Assembly (NCBI RefSeq): GCF_902806985.1
Contig: NZ_CADCXY010000001.1
Coordinates: 186,001-250,000, forward strand
Direction: 5' to 3'
Source of the DNA: Pseudidiomarina piscicola
GTDB taxonomy: Bacteria > Pseudomonadota > Gammaproteobacteria > Enterobacterales > Alteromonadaceae
DNA length: 64,000 bases
In this document: positions 41,131 to 50,123 of the stretch, piece after piece
How the letters are laid out: each line of letters opens with the position of its first letter
Position numbering within the stretch: position 1 is the stretch's first letter
Made by a program: the position numbers and the translations under genes
The notes under the pieces: model-generated
Database searches by the model: none
What the model saw: the letters and a program-made list of their open reading frames with translations, nothing else
What the model was told of the DNA's origin: nothing

Positions 41131-42251
41131 CAACGCTACATAGTGCAGCTGAGATTATTGAAGACATTCGCCAAGGCAAAATGGTCATTCTAATGGATGA
41201 TGAAGATCGCGAAAACGAAGGCGATTTAATCATTGCAGCAGAATGTGTAACACCTGAAGCGATTAATTTCATGGCGCGCTTTGGCCGTGGGTTAATTTGT
41301 TTAACCTTGACGGAAGATCGTTGTGAGCAGTTGCAATTGCCGTTAATGGTGAACCAGAACAATGCTCCCTATGCGACCAACTTTACCGTTTCTATCGAAG
41401 CCGCGACCGGCGTAACAACAGGCATTTCTGCCGCGGATCGGGCCCGCACCGTGCAAGCAGCGGTGGCGACGGATGCGAAGCCGCAAGACTTGGTCATGCC
41501 CGGCCATATTTTTCCTCTGAAAGCCAAGCCCGGTGGTGTATTGAATCGCGCGGGTCACACCGAAGCAGGTAGTGACTTAGCTCGGCTTGCTGGTTTTGAG
41601 CCGGCGGCTGTGATCGTGGAGGTGCTAAACGAAGACGGCACGATGGCACGCCGCCCAGACCTAGAAACCTTTGCCGCAGAACATGGCTTGAAGATGGGAA
41701 CCATCGCCGATTTAATCGAATATCGTTCGATGACTGAAAAGACAGTGACCCGTAAGGCTCAGTGTCGGTTGCCGACCCGTCATGGTGAATTCGAGTTGAT
41801 TACCTACCAAGACACCATCGATAAGCAGGTACATTTTGCTCTTATCAACGGTGAGGTGAATGAAAACTCACCCGTGAACGTGCGCGTGCATTTACAAGAT
41901 ACCTTTAATGATTTGTTCTCGACTGACCGAGCCAGTCAGCGTAGTTGGCCTCTGGGCCATGCAATGGACTACATTGGTGAGAAAGGTGGTGTGTTGGTGG
42001 TCATTGGTCGTGCGCAAAACAGTGACGATATTCTCAGCCAAGTACAAAGCTTTGCTGCCGAAGACCGCGGTGAAACCAAGCCAAGTGCTGCGGCGTCGAA
42101 TGCCTCGCGCAATGTGGGTATTGGCTCACAGATTTTGGCAGATTTAGGTGTACATCAAATGCACTTGATGAGCTCTCCAAAACGTTATTCAGCGCTGTCT
42201 GGCTTTGGGCTTGAAGTTGTCGACTTTATTGAAGATCCCGAGCACGACTAA
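41127..42251 (+). CDS. ribB: DHBP synthase with degenerate GTP-cyclohydrolase II domain (RibBX type)
   Basis: Makes 3,4-dihydroxy-2-butanone 4-phosphate for riboflavin. The N-terminal RibB domain is intact: '[20 protein letters not shown]' region (acidic Mg site) at about 20-39, and '[16 protein letters not shown]'. The C-terminal ~170 residues align with GTP cyclohydrolase II ('[15 protein letters not shown]'), but the zinc motif RCDCG is replaced by '[11 protein letters not shown]' and the GCHII catalytic region is lost. It therefore should not hydrolyse GTP. Start GTG at 41127 after GAGGAG; 374 residues. The 3' end overlaps panE by 26 bp. Confidence 0.9.
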   Translation: MTTLHSAAEIIEDIRQGKMVILMDDEDRENEGDLIIAAECVTPEAINFMARFGRGLICLTLTEDRCEQLQLPLMVNQNNAPYATNFTVSIEAATGVTTGISAADRARTVQAAVATDAKPQDLVMPGHIFPLKAKPGGVLNRAGHTEAGSDLARLAGFEPAAVIVEVLNEDGTMARRPDLETFAAEHGLKMGTIADLIEYRSMTEKTVTRKAQCRLPTRHGEFELITYQDTIDKQVHFALINGEVNENSPVNVRVHLQDTFNDLFSTDRASQRSWPLGHAMDYIGEKGGVLVVIGRAQNSDDILSQVQSFAAEDRGETKPSAAASNASRNVGIGSQILADLGVHQMHLMSSPKRYSALSGFGLEVVDFIEDPEHD

Positions 42252-43119
42252 GGCGTTTAACCTGTTGCCAAAGCTCGTAATTATGCGGTGCAGCGAGGCC
42301 AGCTTCGGTACTCGCTGTGGCGACAAAACCATTTAGATAGTCAATTTCTGTGGTACGGCCCTGTAAGAAATCTTGCAACATCGAAGAACGGTTCTTCGCT
42401 GTTGCGGCGACCACTTTACCTGCCTGTTCGAGTATATCCTCGGTGGTTAAGCGAATACCATGATGGTGGGCGAGCTGCGTAATTTCCTGGGCAACGTAGG
42501 TCCACTGCTGGCGCGTCACCTGTTCCTCTAACTGGCCATTCAAACATTGGTGAAGCAGGGTGTAGGGATTAATTAAGCAATTTACTGCCAGCTTTAGCCA
42601 ACGTCGTGTGGCAATAGAGGTGACCACTTCGAGTGGCGGCAAGGCTTGCGCCAGTTGCTCACGAAGCTCTGTTGCTACGGTCATGTTTGGGTTTTGTGAG
42701 CCTATCCAGCTTTGCCCTTTACCCGCATGTACTACCTGCGAACCTTCCCGGTAAGCGCCATGAGTCGTCACCCAGTGTGCATCGTGGTCACCAAACAATT
42801 GCGCTTCATTGGTAAGCATACCGTTGTAGCTTATGACCAGGCGAGACTCCTGAAAACTCTGGGATTGTTTTAACTCGGCCATCAAGGGTTCAACTTGATA
42901 GGCTTTAACGGCGGCGAAGATCCAGCGTGGCCCCGACAGCTCTGTGGTTGCCTCAAGAGTTAAGGAATCATCGCCAAGTTGCAATTGCTTGGTGTTCGTT
43001 GCTGCTTGCTCGGGCCGAAGTTTTAACTCAACCGGGTAACCGAGTTGCACCAAACGCGAGGCCACAAGGCTACCAATAGCGCCGTGACCAATCACTAACC
43101 AAGGTAGCGTGTTAGTCAT
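42226..43119 (-). CDS. panE: 2-dehydropantoate 2-reductase (ketopantoate reductase)
   Basis: NADPH-dependent reductase of pantothenate/CoA synthesis. The Rossmann motif is '[15 protein letters not shown]' at the N-terminus, and the C-terminal domain includes '[18 protein letters not shown]' with the family's conserved Lys and Asn. The start at 43119 has AAAGG upstream and gives 297 residues. It overlaps the AmpG-like gene by 8 bp, so they form an operon, and is convergent with ribBX with overlapping 3' ends. Confidence 0.88.
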   Translation of the reverse strand: MTNTLPWLVIGHGAIGSLVASRLVQLGYPVELKLRPEQAATNTKQLQLGDDSLTLEATTELSGPRWIFAAVKAYQVEPLMAELKQSQSFQESRLVISYNGMLTNEAQLFGDHDAHWVTTHGAYREGSQVVHAGKGQSWIGSQNPNMTVATELREQLAQALPPLEVVTSIATRRWLKLAVNCLINPYTLLHQCLNGQLEEQVTRQQWTYVAQEITQLAHHHGIRLTTEDILEQAGKVVAATAKNRSSMLQDFLQGRTTEIDYLNGFVATASTEAGLAAPHNYELWQQVKRLSRARDLQ

Positions 43120-44479
43120 GATTAAGCCTTTGCTCATCACTCGCAGGTGTGGTGTTCGCACTAGGCGCTTGAATGCGGTGCAGGGCTTTACGCAATAGAA
43201 TCAGCAATAACAAGCCCGGTGTCACCATGACCGCGGTCAAAATAAAGAAAAGCGACCAATCACCATTAAGCCAGTCGACCACAAAACCACTGTAGGACGA
43301 CAATAGTGTACGGCCCAAGTTACCAAGCGACGCCAGCAGGGCATACTGCGTGGCGGTGAAGGCGCGATTACAAAGTAAGCTAATGAAAGCGACAAAAGCA
43401 ACTGTCGACCAAGCGCCGGTAAAGCCGTCGATAATGACCGCCGCCAGCAATAAATGCGTGTCAGGGCCCACCACAGCGATCCAGGCGAACATTAAATTAC
43501 TGGCGGCCATGGCAATACCGCCGATCAATAGCCCGCGCATGGTGCCAAGTCGGACATTGACCATACTGCCGATAATGGCGAACACGATGGTGACCCACCA
43601 CGTGACCATCTTCGAGTAAATGGCGATATCGTCATTGGTAAAGCCAACTTCCTTGTAGAACACGATACTCATGCGGCCCAAGAAAGCTTCGCCAATTTTA
43701 AACAGAAAAATAAAACTGAGTATTGCAACCGCGAGTTGCCAGCCGGCGCGTTTAAAAAACTCGGCAACGGGGTCGTAAAGCGTGGTACGGAACCAATCTT
43801 GCCAGCGCGTAAAAGGCTTGACCTCGGCGCGGTAGCGCTTAGACTCACGCACACAAAGCACGATAATCAGTTGTACGGCGAGCACCACCGCCATCACTTT
43901 GTAAGCGGCTTGCCAGTCCCATGCGGTTCCATCGACCAAGAAAAACGGTAGTGCACCGAGGCCGCTGTAACCTGTCCACCAGCCGGCGGTCGCCATCGCG
44001 GCCCCCGCTGACTGCAAGTTACTTTCGTGCTGGCCAAAGGTTTCGATACGGAAGGCATCGATGGCGATGTCTTGTGTGGCAGATGCAATGGCGATGAGTA
44101 ACGCGCTTAGTGCCACCCAAAACGCATGCTCGGCTAAATTTAGGTGACTCAAACCAAAGGTGGCAATCATCAGTGCCGTCAGACACAGAGCCAGCCAACT
44201 TCGTCGTTGTCCTAACCAACCATTTAGCCCTGGCAGTTTGACGCGATCAACCAGAGGTGACCATAAAGCATTGACGCTGTAGGCCACAAAAACCATTCCC
44301 AAAAGACCAATATCACTGCGTGAAACGCCACTTTCTTGTAGCCAAGCCGACAGCATGGAACCAATCAGCACCCAGGGGAAGCCGCTCATCATACCGAACA
44401 GGAAAATCACCCAAATCCGTGGTTCCAAATACACATTGAAGTCTTTGTACCAAGGCTGCGTTGTCTCGCTTGCCGCCAT
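43112..44479 (-). CDS. ampG: AmpG-type MFS permease
   Basis: A 12-helix major-facilitator protein of the inner membrane. AmpG imports anhydro-muropeptides for cell-wall recycling and beta-lactamase induction. 'FLFGMMSGFPWVLIGSMLSAWL' (about 28-49) and 'ASATQDIAIDAFRIE' (about 131-145) are the AmpG signatures. 455 residues against 491 in E. coli. Substrate assignment rests on these motifs only. It precedes panE and follows a cyclophilin gene by 11 nt. Confidence 0.85.
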   Translation of the reverse strand: MAASETTQPWYKDFNVYLEPRIWVIFLFGMMSGFPWVLIGSMLSAWLQESGVSRSDIGLLGMVFVAYSVNALWSPLVDRVKLPGLNGWLGQRRSWLALCLTALMIATFGLSHLNLAEHAFWVALSALLIAIASATQDIAIDAFRIETFGQHESNLQSAGAAMATAGWWTGYSGLGALPFFLVDGTAWDWQAAYKVMAVVLAVQLIIVLCVRESKRYRAEVKPFTRWQDWFRTTLYDPVAEFFKRAGWQLAVAILSFIFLFKIGEAFLGRMSIVFYKEVGFTNDDIAIYSKMVTWWVTIVFAIIGSMVNVRLGTMRGLLIGGIAMAASNLMFAWIAVVGPDTHLLLAAVIIDGFTGAWSTVAFVAFISLLCNRAFTATQYALLASLGNLGRTLLSSYSGFVVDWLNGDWSLFFILTAVMVTPGLLLLILLRKALHRIQAPSANTTPASDEQRLNHD

Positions 44480-44490
44480 TGTTGCCGACC

Positions 44491-45087
44491 TTATTGTTGC
44501 GGAAGAATTTCAGCGCTAATCAGCACCGGTGGCTCAGCTGGAAAGTCTCGCCAGCCGGTTTCGGCGTGGTAAGGCAACGACTCTACTTCGGCAAGCTTGT
44601 CTAAGGTTTCGTAACCGCTGTCAATGACCCCAAAAACCGCATAACCCCAACCATCGACTGGGTCGAGCGAAGGATTGTCTTTCACGTTAAAGAAAAATTG
44701 ACGTATTGCCGTGTGAGGATCGTTTTGGCGAGCCATAGCAATGGTGCCGTACTTATTCTTCAAACCGTTACCTGATTCGTTGGCAATTGCTGCGCCTTCA
44801 GTTTTCGCCGTCAACTCCGCGTCATAGCCGCCGCCTTGAACCACGAAACCAGGTACGATGCGATGAAATATGGTGTTGTCGTAGCTACCAATGTCAACGT
44901 ATTTGAGGAAGTTTGCTACGGTTAAAGGCGCACGATGGCGGTTCAATTCGACAATGATGTCACCATGTGAGGTGACAAATTTAACTCGCGGAAAAGGGTT
45001 ATCAGGTTGAATTTCTTTCGCGTAGCTTTGTGCGGGGCTTATCAGTAACCCAAGCCCTAGCACCAGTGATGTCACAAAGTTTTTCAT
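44491..45087 (-). CDS. Periplasmic cyclophilin-type peptidyl-prolyl isomerase
   Basis: 198 residues with a cleavable signal peptide (hydrophobic about 5-21, ending near SYAKE). The cyclophilin domain has 'NTIFHRIVPGFVVQGGGY' with the catalytic Arg, 'GTIAMARQNDPHTAIRQFFFNV' and 'GYAVFGVIDSG'. It resembles PpiA (rotamase A) of the periplasm. It is 18 nt after rlmG and 11 nt before the AmpG-like gene. Confidence 0.92.
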   Translation of the reverse strand: MKNFVTSLVLGLGLLISPAQSYAKEIQPDNPFPRVKFVTSHGDIIVELNRHRAPLTVANFLKYVDIGSYDNTIFHRIVPGFVVQGGGYDAELTAKTEGAAIANESGNGLKNKYGTIAMARQNDPHTAIRQFFFNVKDNPSLDPVDGWGYAVFGVIDSGYETLDKLAEVESLPYHAETGWRDFPAEPPVLISAEILPQQ

Positions 45088-45105
45088 AGTTCACCTTTAT
45101 TGATT

Positions 45106-46293
45106 TTAGTTTTGGCAGCGATACACCACGAACTTGGCATTGCTCGCTTGCTGATGCACCTGACTGAATAAACGTTTCAGAGAATGATAATACGGTAGAT
45201 GACGATTAGCGACCAGCCGCATTTCACCGCCTTTACGCAGTACTCGCCTCGCGTCCCGAAACATTTGCCGCGCGATGTGCTCGGTGATGGCATTTTCTTG
45301 GTGAAAAGGGGGGTTACACAGCACTAAATCAACAGACTCACTTGGTTGCTGGCTAAGACAGTCATCGGTCTTGGCTTGATAGTGTGTTGCTGAACCCAAA
45401 TTGGCGTCGATATTCAATTGGCACGAGGCGACCGCAAGATAAGATTCATCGACCCAGGTAATCGCACTTTGGGGCGAGGTTAACGCATAACTTAACCCCA
45501 GAATACCGTTGCCGCAGCCCAAATCAATGACCTGCTGGGCACCTGGCGGGGGCAGGTTATCGAGTAATAAGCGTGCGCCAATATCGAGTTGATTGCGCGC
45601 AAACACACCGGGGTAATGGCGTAACGTTAATGGGCTGCCGTCGACCTGCCATTGATTCAGAAAACGTTCAGGCGCGTTGGCAACCTGCCGAATGGTTGCC
45701 TTTAACACCCGCGACTTGCGCTGAATGAGTGAAATATCGAGGTTGTCACAGTAGCGGCTAAATAGCTCGCGCACACTCGGCGAGAAGAGCCTGCTTCGTG
45801 CCGCGGCAATTAGGGTTGTGCCAGGCTTTAACTGCCGGCTCAATTGCGCCAACTGAAACTCTAATAAAGTTTGGCTCTTGGGCAGTTTCATCAGCACCAC
45901 GTCGGTCGCGGGCGGTGCCATCGCTAACGGATCTATTTGCTTAAGTTGACAGTCGAGTTGATTCAGCTCGAGGTTGGCTTGTTGGGCGAGGTGACTAATA
46001 TAGGAAGCGCTACTGCTGGTCACCTGGGTATGCGCGACAGCCATCAATAAGGCGCCTGAGGCATCATTAACCAGAAGAGGGTATTGCACCGATGTGGTTT
46101 CCTCCTCATGGTTGATCAATGCTGTGTGCAGAAGCTCATCGGCGGCATCCCATGCTTGCAACGGGTCGCTGGTTCGATGCGGGTAGCGACGTAATTGCCA
46201 GCGCCCTGCGACCGTATGCAGCAGTGTGGGGGCAGCGCTCGTGCGTGATGTTCGATGTCTTGACTTTTCCATGGGTTGGACATTTCTCTTCAT
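45106..46293 (-). CDS. rlmG: 23S rRNA (guanine-1835 N2) methyltransferase RlmG
   Basis: SAM-dependent methyltransferase for G1835 of 23S rRNA. The N-terminal pseudo-methyltransferase half begins 'DPLQAWDAADELL'; the C-terminal catalytic half has 'VIDLGCGNGILGLSYAL' and NPPF in 'DLVLCNPPFHQENAIT', then 'LVANRHLPYYHSLKRLF'. It matches E. coli RlmG along its length and is distinguished from RsmC by these segments. 395 residues; an ATG seven codons in is also possible. Confidence 0.92.
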   Translation of the reverse strand: MKRNVQPMEKSRHRTSRTSAAPTLLHTVAGRWQLRRYPHRTSDPLQAWDAADELLHTALINHEEETTSVQYPLLVNDASGALLMAVAHTQVTSSSASYISHLAQQANLELNQLDCQLKQIDPLAMAPPATDVVLMKLPKSQTLLEFQLAQLSRQLKPGTTLIAAARSRLFSPSVRELFSRYCDNLDISLIQRKSRVLKATIRQVANAPERFLNQWQVDGSPLTLRHYPGVFARNQLDIGARLLLDNLPPPGAQQVIDLGCGNGILGLSYALTSPQSAITWVDESYLAVASCQLNIDANLGSATHYQAKTDDCLSQQPSESVDLVLCNPPFHQENAITEHIARQMFRDARRVLRKGGEMRLVANRHLPYYHSLKRLFSQVHQQASNAKFVVYRCQN

Positions 46294-46333
46294 AACATTC
46301 GTGCTATGATAACTAAAAACGTGCAGTGACTAT

Positions 46334-46357
46334 AGGTTTTAAACAAGGTTTTAAACA
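46334..46357 (+). repeat. 12-bp tandem repeat containing a PsrA-like palindrome before the KAS III gene
   Basis: AGGTTTTAAACA occurs twice in direct succession (46334-46345 and 46346-46357), ending at the GTG start codon. The junction creates AAAC-AAG-GTTT (46341-46351), a PsrA-type half-site pair similar to the operator at 33385-33400. The second copy also supplies the likely ribosome site (AAGG). Operator function is inferred. Confidence 0.55.
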
Positions 46358-47449
46358 GTGAAAAAATATGCAGAGATAACCGGTTGGGGCAAATGTTTAC
46401 CGCCAGCTGTAATGAGCAACGACGATTTAGCAACATTCCTCGATACCTCAGATGAGTGGATTAGAACTCGGACGGGCATCGAAGAACGCCGTGTTAGCGC
46501 CGTAGGAACCTCAAAATTAGCCACCGTCGCGGGCCGTAATGCATTAGCAGCGGCAGGGCTTGATGCCAGTGAGCTAGACCTGATCTTAGTCGGTACCTGT
46601 ACGCCGGATGAGCTGATACCGAACGTCGCTTCGGCAGTGCAGCGTGATTTAGGTTCTAAGTATGCGGCAGCATTTGACTTGAATGCGGCATGCAGTAGTT
46701 TTTTATATGGTATGCACTATGCAACCCAAGCGATACGCACTGGGGTCCATAAAAAAGTACTCATCATTGGTGCTGAACGCCTTACGCGCATTCTTGATTG
46801 GACCCAACGAGAAAGTGCAGTGTTGTTTGGTGATGGGGCAGGTGCAATGGTTTTGGAAGCAAGTGACACCGAAAGCGGCCTACTGGCGTCGCATGTCACT
46901 TGTGACGCTGATGCCCGAGACGTACTCGCGCTGAAATTTGGTATGAGCTTCGACCGCTTTGGTTTCGATGGCATTATGCCATTCAACTTTGTTGGCCAAG
47001 AAATTTTTAAACGTGCGGTGAAGGGCATGAATACCGCTGTTGAAAAAGTTTTCGCAGAAACCGGCTTAACCACAGCAGATATTGATTCGTTAATTCCCCA
47101 TCAGGCAAATAAACGGCTGATCGATTACCTAGCCAAAATGTGTAAAGTGCCCGAAGAGAAAACCGTGATTAATATTCAAAAATACGGAAACACTTCATCG
47201 GCAACATTGCCAATCGCGTTCTGCGAGGCCGTCGAACAGGGCATCGTGAAACCTGGTGATACCATCGTTTCGGCAGTGTTTGGTGGCGGCCTTACCTGTG
47301 GTGCCGGAATCATCAAATGGGGACAGCGCGTAACGCCTATCCGCCCGAACGATGAAGTGCTTGAAAGTACAGGTGAGTCAGCGCTTGACTTGATTTTACC
47401 GTTGCATGAGCAAACGAAATTGGCATGGGAAAAACGTGGAAATGAGTGA
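46358..47449 (+). CDS. Beta-ketoacyl-ACP synthase III-like enzyme
   Basis: Thiolase-fold condensing enzyme of the FabH family. The triad is in place: Cys112 in 'NAACSSFLY', His248 in 'IPHQANKRL' and Asn278 in 'KYGNTSSATLP'. 363 residues, longer than typical FabH (317) because of a C-terminal extension of about 35 residues. It starts GTG at 46358. The gene is not next to the fab cluster (plsX, fabD, acpP), so it may not be the housekeeping FabH. The next gene, an enoyl-CoA hydratase, overlaps by 8 bp. Confidence 0.88.
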   Translation: MKKYAEITGWGKCLPPAVMSNDDLATFLDTSDEWIRTRTGIEERRVSAVGTSKLATVAGRNALAAAGLDASELDLILVGTCTPDELIPNVASAVQRDLGSKYAAAFDLNAACSSFLYGMHYATQAIRTGVHKKVLIIGAERLTRILDWTQRESAVLFGDGAGAMVLEASDTESGLLASHVTCDADARDVLALKFGMSFDRFGFDGIMPFNFVGQEIFKRAVKGMNTAVEKVFAETGLTTADIDSLIPHQANKRLIDYLAKMCKVPEEKTVINIQKYGNTSSATLPIAFCEAVEQGIVKPGDTIVSAVFGGGLTCGAGIIKWGQRVTPIRPNDEVLESTGESALDLILPLHEQTKLAWEKRGNE

Positions 47450-48188
47450 TTTAATTCGCAGCGAACAACGAGACGGAATTTTATGGGTAAGCTTTAATCG
47501 CCCAGAGAAGAAAAACGCCATAACGCAGCAAATGTACCGCGATTTAACTGCGGCATTTGAGCACGCTGAGCGAGACAGCTCTGTTGCGGCCATTGTTTTA
47601 CAAGGTAGTAACGACTGTTTTACTGCAGGAAATGATTTGCATGACTTTTTGCAAGCAGGGGAACTTGACGAAAACGCTGCACCTTTCGAGTTTCTTTATA
47701 CTTTAAGCCGTTTAAGCGTACCTGTTGTCGCCAGTGTTGATGGCCCTGCGGTAGGTATCGGCACCACCATCTTGCTGCATTGCGATTTGGTCCTAGCCGG
47801 TAGCAATGCGATGTTAGCGTTGCCGTTTATTCACCTCGGTTTGGTTCCTGAAGCCGCATCCAGCCAGTTATTACCTTTACTTTGCGGGCATTTACGTGCT
47901 TCAGAACTGTTGTTGCTTGGCGATACCATCGACGCCACTACAGCGTTGAATTACGGCTTGGTGAACAAGGTTGTGGACAGTGACCAATTGCAAGCAGAAA
48001 CAGAAAAATTGGCGGCACGCTTAGCGAGCAAATCGATTAGCAGCTTGCGGGCCACCAAAAACTTATTAAAACAGCCGACAGAAGCCGTCGCCGATCGTAT
48101 TTCACGAGAAGCGCAAGTATTCATAAAGGCTCTGCAGTCAGACGCTGCGCGCGAGGCTATCGCGCAAAAACTCCATAAAAAAGGTTAA
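47442..48188 (+). CDS. Enoyl-CoA hydratase/isomerase family protein
   Basis: Crotonase-fold enzyme. 248 residues with 'FNRPEKKNAITQQMY', the oxyanion-hole stretch 'FTAGNDLHDFL' and 'VASVDGPAVGIGTTILLHCDLV'. The substrate cannot be told from sequence. The ATG at 47442 overlaps the end of the KAS III-like gene (ATGAGTGA), indicating one transcript and possibly a shared acyl-CoA pathway. It is followed by the 4.5S RNA promoter. Confidence 0.9.
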   Translation: MSDLIRSEQRDGILWVSFNRPEKKNAITQQMYRDLTAAFEHAERDSSVAAIVLQGSNDCFTAGNDLHDFLQAGELDENAAPFEFLYTLSRLSVPVVASVDGPAVGIGTTILLHCDLVLAGSNAMLALPFIHLGLVPEAASSQLLPLLCGHLRASELLLLGDTIDATTALNYGLVNKVVDSDQLQAETEKLAARLASKSISSLRATKNLLKQPTEAVADRISREAQVFIKALQSDAAREAIAQKLHKKG

Positions 48189-48233
48189 TCGAACCCAAAT
48201 CGTTTATTTCCTAAGCATCCGCGCTGAGTTCCC

Positions 48234-48262
48234 TTGCGAGCACGGCGTGGATCATGGATAAT
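48234..48262 (+). promoter_or_regulatory. ffs: Promoter of the 4.5S RNA gene
   Basis: A -35 TTGCGA (48234-48239), a 17-bp spacer and a -10 GATAAT (48257-48262) are followed by a GC-rich discriminator (GCGCCTCG). The transcript would start about 5 nt ahead of the mature RNA, consistent with 5' trimming by RNase P as known for E. coli 4.5S RNA. Confidence 0.8.
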
Positions 48263-48274
48263 GCGCCTCGTTAT

Positions 48275-48388
48275 GGTGGCCTTATTGGTCCCCCCGCAAC
48301 ACGAACTGGTGAATCCGGTCAGGCCCGGAAGGGAGCAGCCGTAGTCAGGGATGTGTGTGCCGGGGTGTGGCTGGTAAGGCCGCCACCC
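48275..48388 (+). ncRNA. ffs: 4.5S signal recognition particle RNA
   Basis: RNA of the bacterial SRP, which with Ffh targets membrane proteins. 114 nt, the E. coli length. The conserved tip is exact: GGTCAGGCCCGGAAGGGAGC (48317 onward), containing the GGAA tetraloop and the Ffh-binding internal loops, followed by AGCAGCC and GTGTGCCGGGG. The ends pair as a long hairpin (GGTGGCCTTA with TAAGGCCGCCACC). Confidence 0.97.
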
Positions 48389-48398
48389 TTCCTTTGGT

Positions 48399-48501
48399 TT
48401 CGTACGCTGCACTGCTCGTTATTCGTACGCTGCGCTGTTCGTGCGCTTCGCTATTCGTACGCTTCGCTATTCGTACGCTTCGCTATTCGTACGCTGCGCT
48501 A
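48399..48501 (+). repeat. 16-bp tandem array (left arm of an inverted repeat region)
   Basis: Five consecutive 16-bp units of the form TTCGTACGCT[T/G]CGCT[A/G] at 48422, 48438, 48454, 48470 and 48486, plus a sixth at 48399 set off by 7 bp. It starts just 10 bp after the 4.5S RNA gene. The unit is the exact reverse complement of the unit in the right array (48615-48705), so the two arrays can pair as one long hairpin or cruciform. Confidence 0.85.
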
Positions 48502-48565
48502 TTCGTTTTTATCCTAAATTACCGCTGTACTTGAATCGATTTTAGATCTCTGTATTTTTATACCT

Positions 48566-48608
<43 letters not shown>

Positions 48609-48614
48609 ACGATC

Positions 48615-48705
48615 AGCGCAGCGTACGAGCAACGAACAGCGAAGCGTACGAACAACGACACTCGAACAGCGAAGCGTACGAACAACGACCAGCGAAGCGT
48701 ACGAA
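48615..48705 (+). repeat. Dispersed 15-bp repeat array (right arm of the inverted region)
   Basis: Four copies of AGCG[A/C]AGCGTACGA[A/G] at 48615, 48638, 48668 and 48691, spaced by 23, 30 and 23 bp and joined by AACAACGA-type linkers. The array is the reverse complement of the left array and runs up to the kynA ribosome site, forming most of the kynA leader. Confidence 0.85.
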
Positions 48706-48728
48706 CAACGAGCAACAACGGACCAAAA

Positions 48729-49820
48729 ATGCCAAAGAATATAGAACCCGTCTATTACAGCGATTATCTCAAACTCGATAAACTGCTTGATGCGCAAGCA
48801 CCGCATAGCCCTAAGTACGGTGATGAAGCACATGATGAAATGCTATTTATTATCGTGCATCAAGTGTATGAGCTTTGGTTTAAACAAGTGTTGCACGAGT
48901 TGCGCGCTATTCATGGCGAATTTAGTGCTCCGTTACTTGATGACAAAGAACTCTATCTCGTCGCTCATCGACTACGCCGGGTATTAACCATTCAAGACTT
49001 AATGAATGATCAGGTTGGCGTTATTGAAACCATGACGCCGCAAGAGTTTCTCGAGTTTCGTGATTATTTAGTGCCCGCTTCGGGTTTTCAAAGTATCCAA
49101 TTTAAAGAGCTCGAAATTCGCCTAGGCTTAACTCGTGGCACTCGCGTTGCGTTTGATCAGCAATCGTTTTATAACCGTCTAAATGATGACGACCGCGGCT
49201 ATTTAGAGCAACTTGAAGAACAACCGACGTTGTTTGACCGGGTTGATGCTTGGTTAGCACGAATGCCTTTTCTTGAGTTCAAAGACTTTAAGTTCTGGGA
49301 TATGTACCAACACGCGGTCAATGAAGCACTTGACCACGACGAGGCCATTGTTCGCGAAACAGCCGTTGAGCCGCAACAGTTGGAAGCAGAACTTGCGGGC
49401 ATTCAAGCCAATCGAGATAACTTCGCAGCCTTATTTGATAGTGAAAAGTATCGCCAGTTGCAACAAGAGGGTAGGGTTAAGTTATCGCAAAGAGCTATGT
49501 TGAGTGCGCTTTTTATTACCCAATACCGCGAAGAACCGGCTTTCAACCTGGCCTGGCAAGTGATCACCTCACTTGCCGAAATGGACGAAAAGTTAACTAT
49601 TTGGCGCTATAAACATGCCATGATGGTACAACGAATGTTAGGTACTAAAATTGGTACCGGTGGCAGTTCTGGCCATGATTACTTACGTAAAACCACGGAG
49701 CAAAATAGGGTCTTTAAAGACTTCTTCGCAATGGCTACCTACCTGCTGCCGAAAAGCGCTCTGCCTGAATTGCCTTCGCATGTCCGTAAGGCCTTAGGAT
49801 TTTCGATCGAAACACCGTAA
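48729..49820 (+). CDS. kynA: Tryptophan 2,3-dioxygenase
   Basis: Haem enzyme that opens the indole ring of tryptophan to N-formylkynurenine. 363 residues. The family-specific 'FIIVHQVYELWFKQVLHEL' (about 40-58) and the haem-ligand region 'WRYKHAMMVQRMLGTKIGTGG' (in part, near 296-316) with 'SSGHDYLRKT' are clear. The ribosome site is weak (GGA 6 nt upstream), and the leader consists of the repeat array. No other kynurenine-pathway gene is in the window. The 3' end overlaps priC by 27 bp. Confidence 0.95.
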   Translation: MPKNIEPVYYSDYLKLDKLLDAQAPHSPKYGDEAHDEMLFIIVHQVYELWFKQVLHELRAIHGEFSAPLLDDKELYLVAHRLRRVLTIQDLMNDQVGVIETMTPQEFLEFRDYLVPASGFQSIQFKELEIRLGLTRGTRVAFDQQSFYNRLNDDDRGYLEQLEEQPTLFDRVDAWLARMPFLEFKDFKFWDMYQHAVNEALDHDEAIVRETAVEPQQLEAELAGIQANRDNFAALFDSEKYRQLQQEGRVKLSQRAMLSALFITQYREEPAFNLAWQVITSLAEMDEKLTIWRYKHAMMVQRMLGTKIGTGGSSGHDYLRKTTEQNRVFKDFFAMATYLLPKSALPELPSHVRKALGFSIETP

Positions 49821-50099
49821 AGCCCTTTGCAAGGCCAGCATTTGCAGTTCAATACGCTGCGCCAGCCAGCGCTGATTCTCAGCGTTGCTGGTGCGCTCTA
49901 GTTGACGAAGTGTTGCTTCTACTTCATTTATATAGTCTTCGGGCTGACTATGCGTGACCTTAAACAACTGCTGATCAAACCAGTCTTGAAACTGTTCTTC
50001 ATTGATTCCCAAACGCTGAATTTGCCTGCGCATCGTGTCGAGCTGCTGGCGTAGTTGCGCGATGGCATCATGCAATGTTGCGGCGGCCTGTGTGGTCAT
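49794..50099 (-). CDS. priC: Primosomal replication protein PriC-like
   Basis: About 101 residues, helical. 'WFDQQLFKVTHSQPEDYINE' and 'QRWLAQRIELQMLALQRAL' fit the PriC family (replication restart via DnaB loading), whose E. coli member is longer. The start at 50099 (MTTQAAATLHDAIAQL) is preferred; 50123 is possible. The identification rests on weak similarity. It is convergent with kynA, overlapping 27 bp. Confidence 0.65.
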   Translation of the reverse strand: MTTQAAATLHDAIAQLRQQLDTMRRQIQRLGINEEQFQDWFDQQLFKVTHSQPEDYINEVEATLRQLERTSNAENQRWLAQRIELQMLALQRALRCFDRKS

Positions 50100-50123
50100 G
50101 ATTCTCACTGAAGTAGGTTGCAT

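Noticed and set aside
41000-42251. Calling the second rib gene a full bifunctional RibBA
   Set aside because: The GTP-cyclohydrolase half lacks the zinc and catalytic residues, so only RibB activity is supported.
48254-48517. 87-codon open frame over the 4.5S RNA and left repeat array
   Set aside because: It lies on a structural RNA and low-complexity repeats, giving a repetitive product with no homology.
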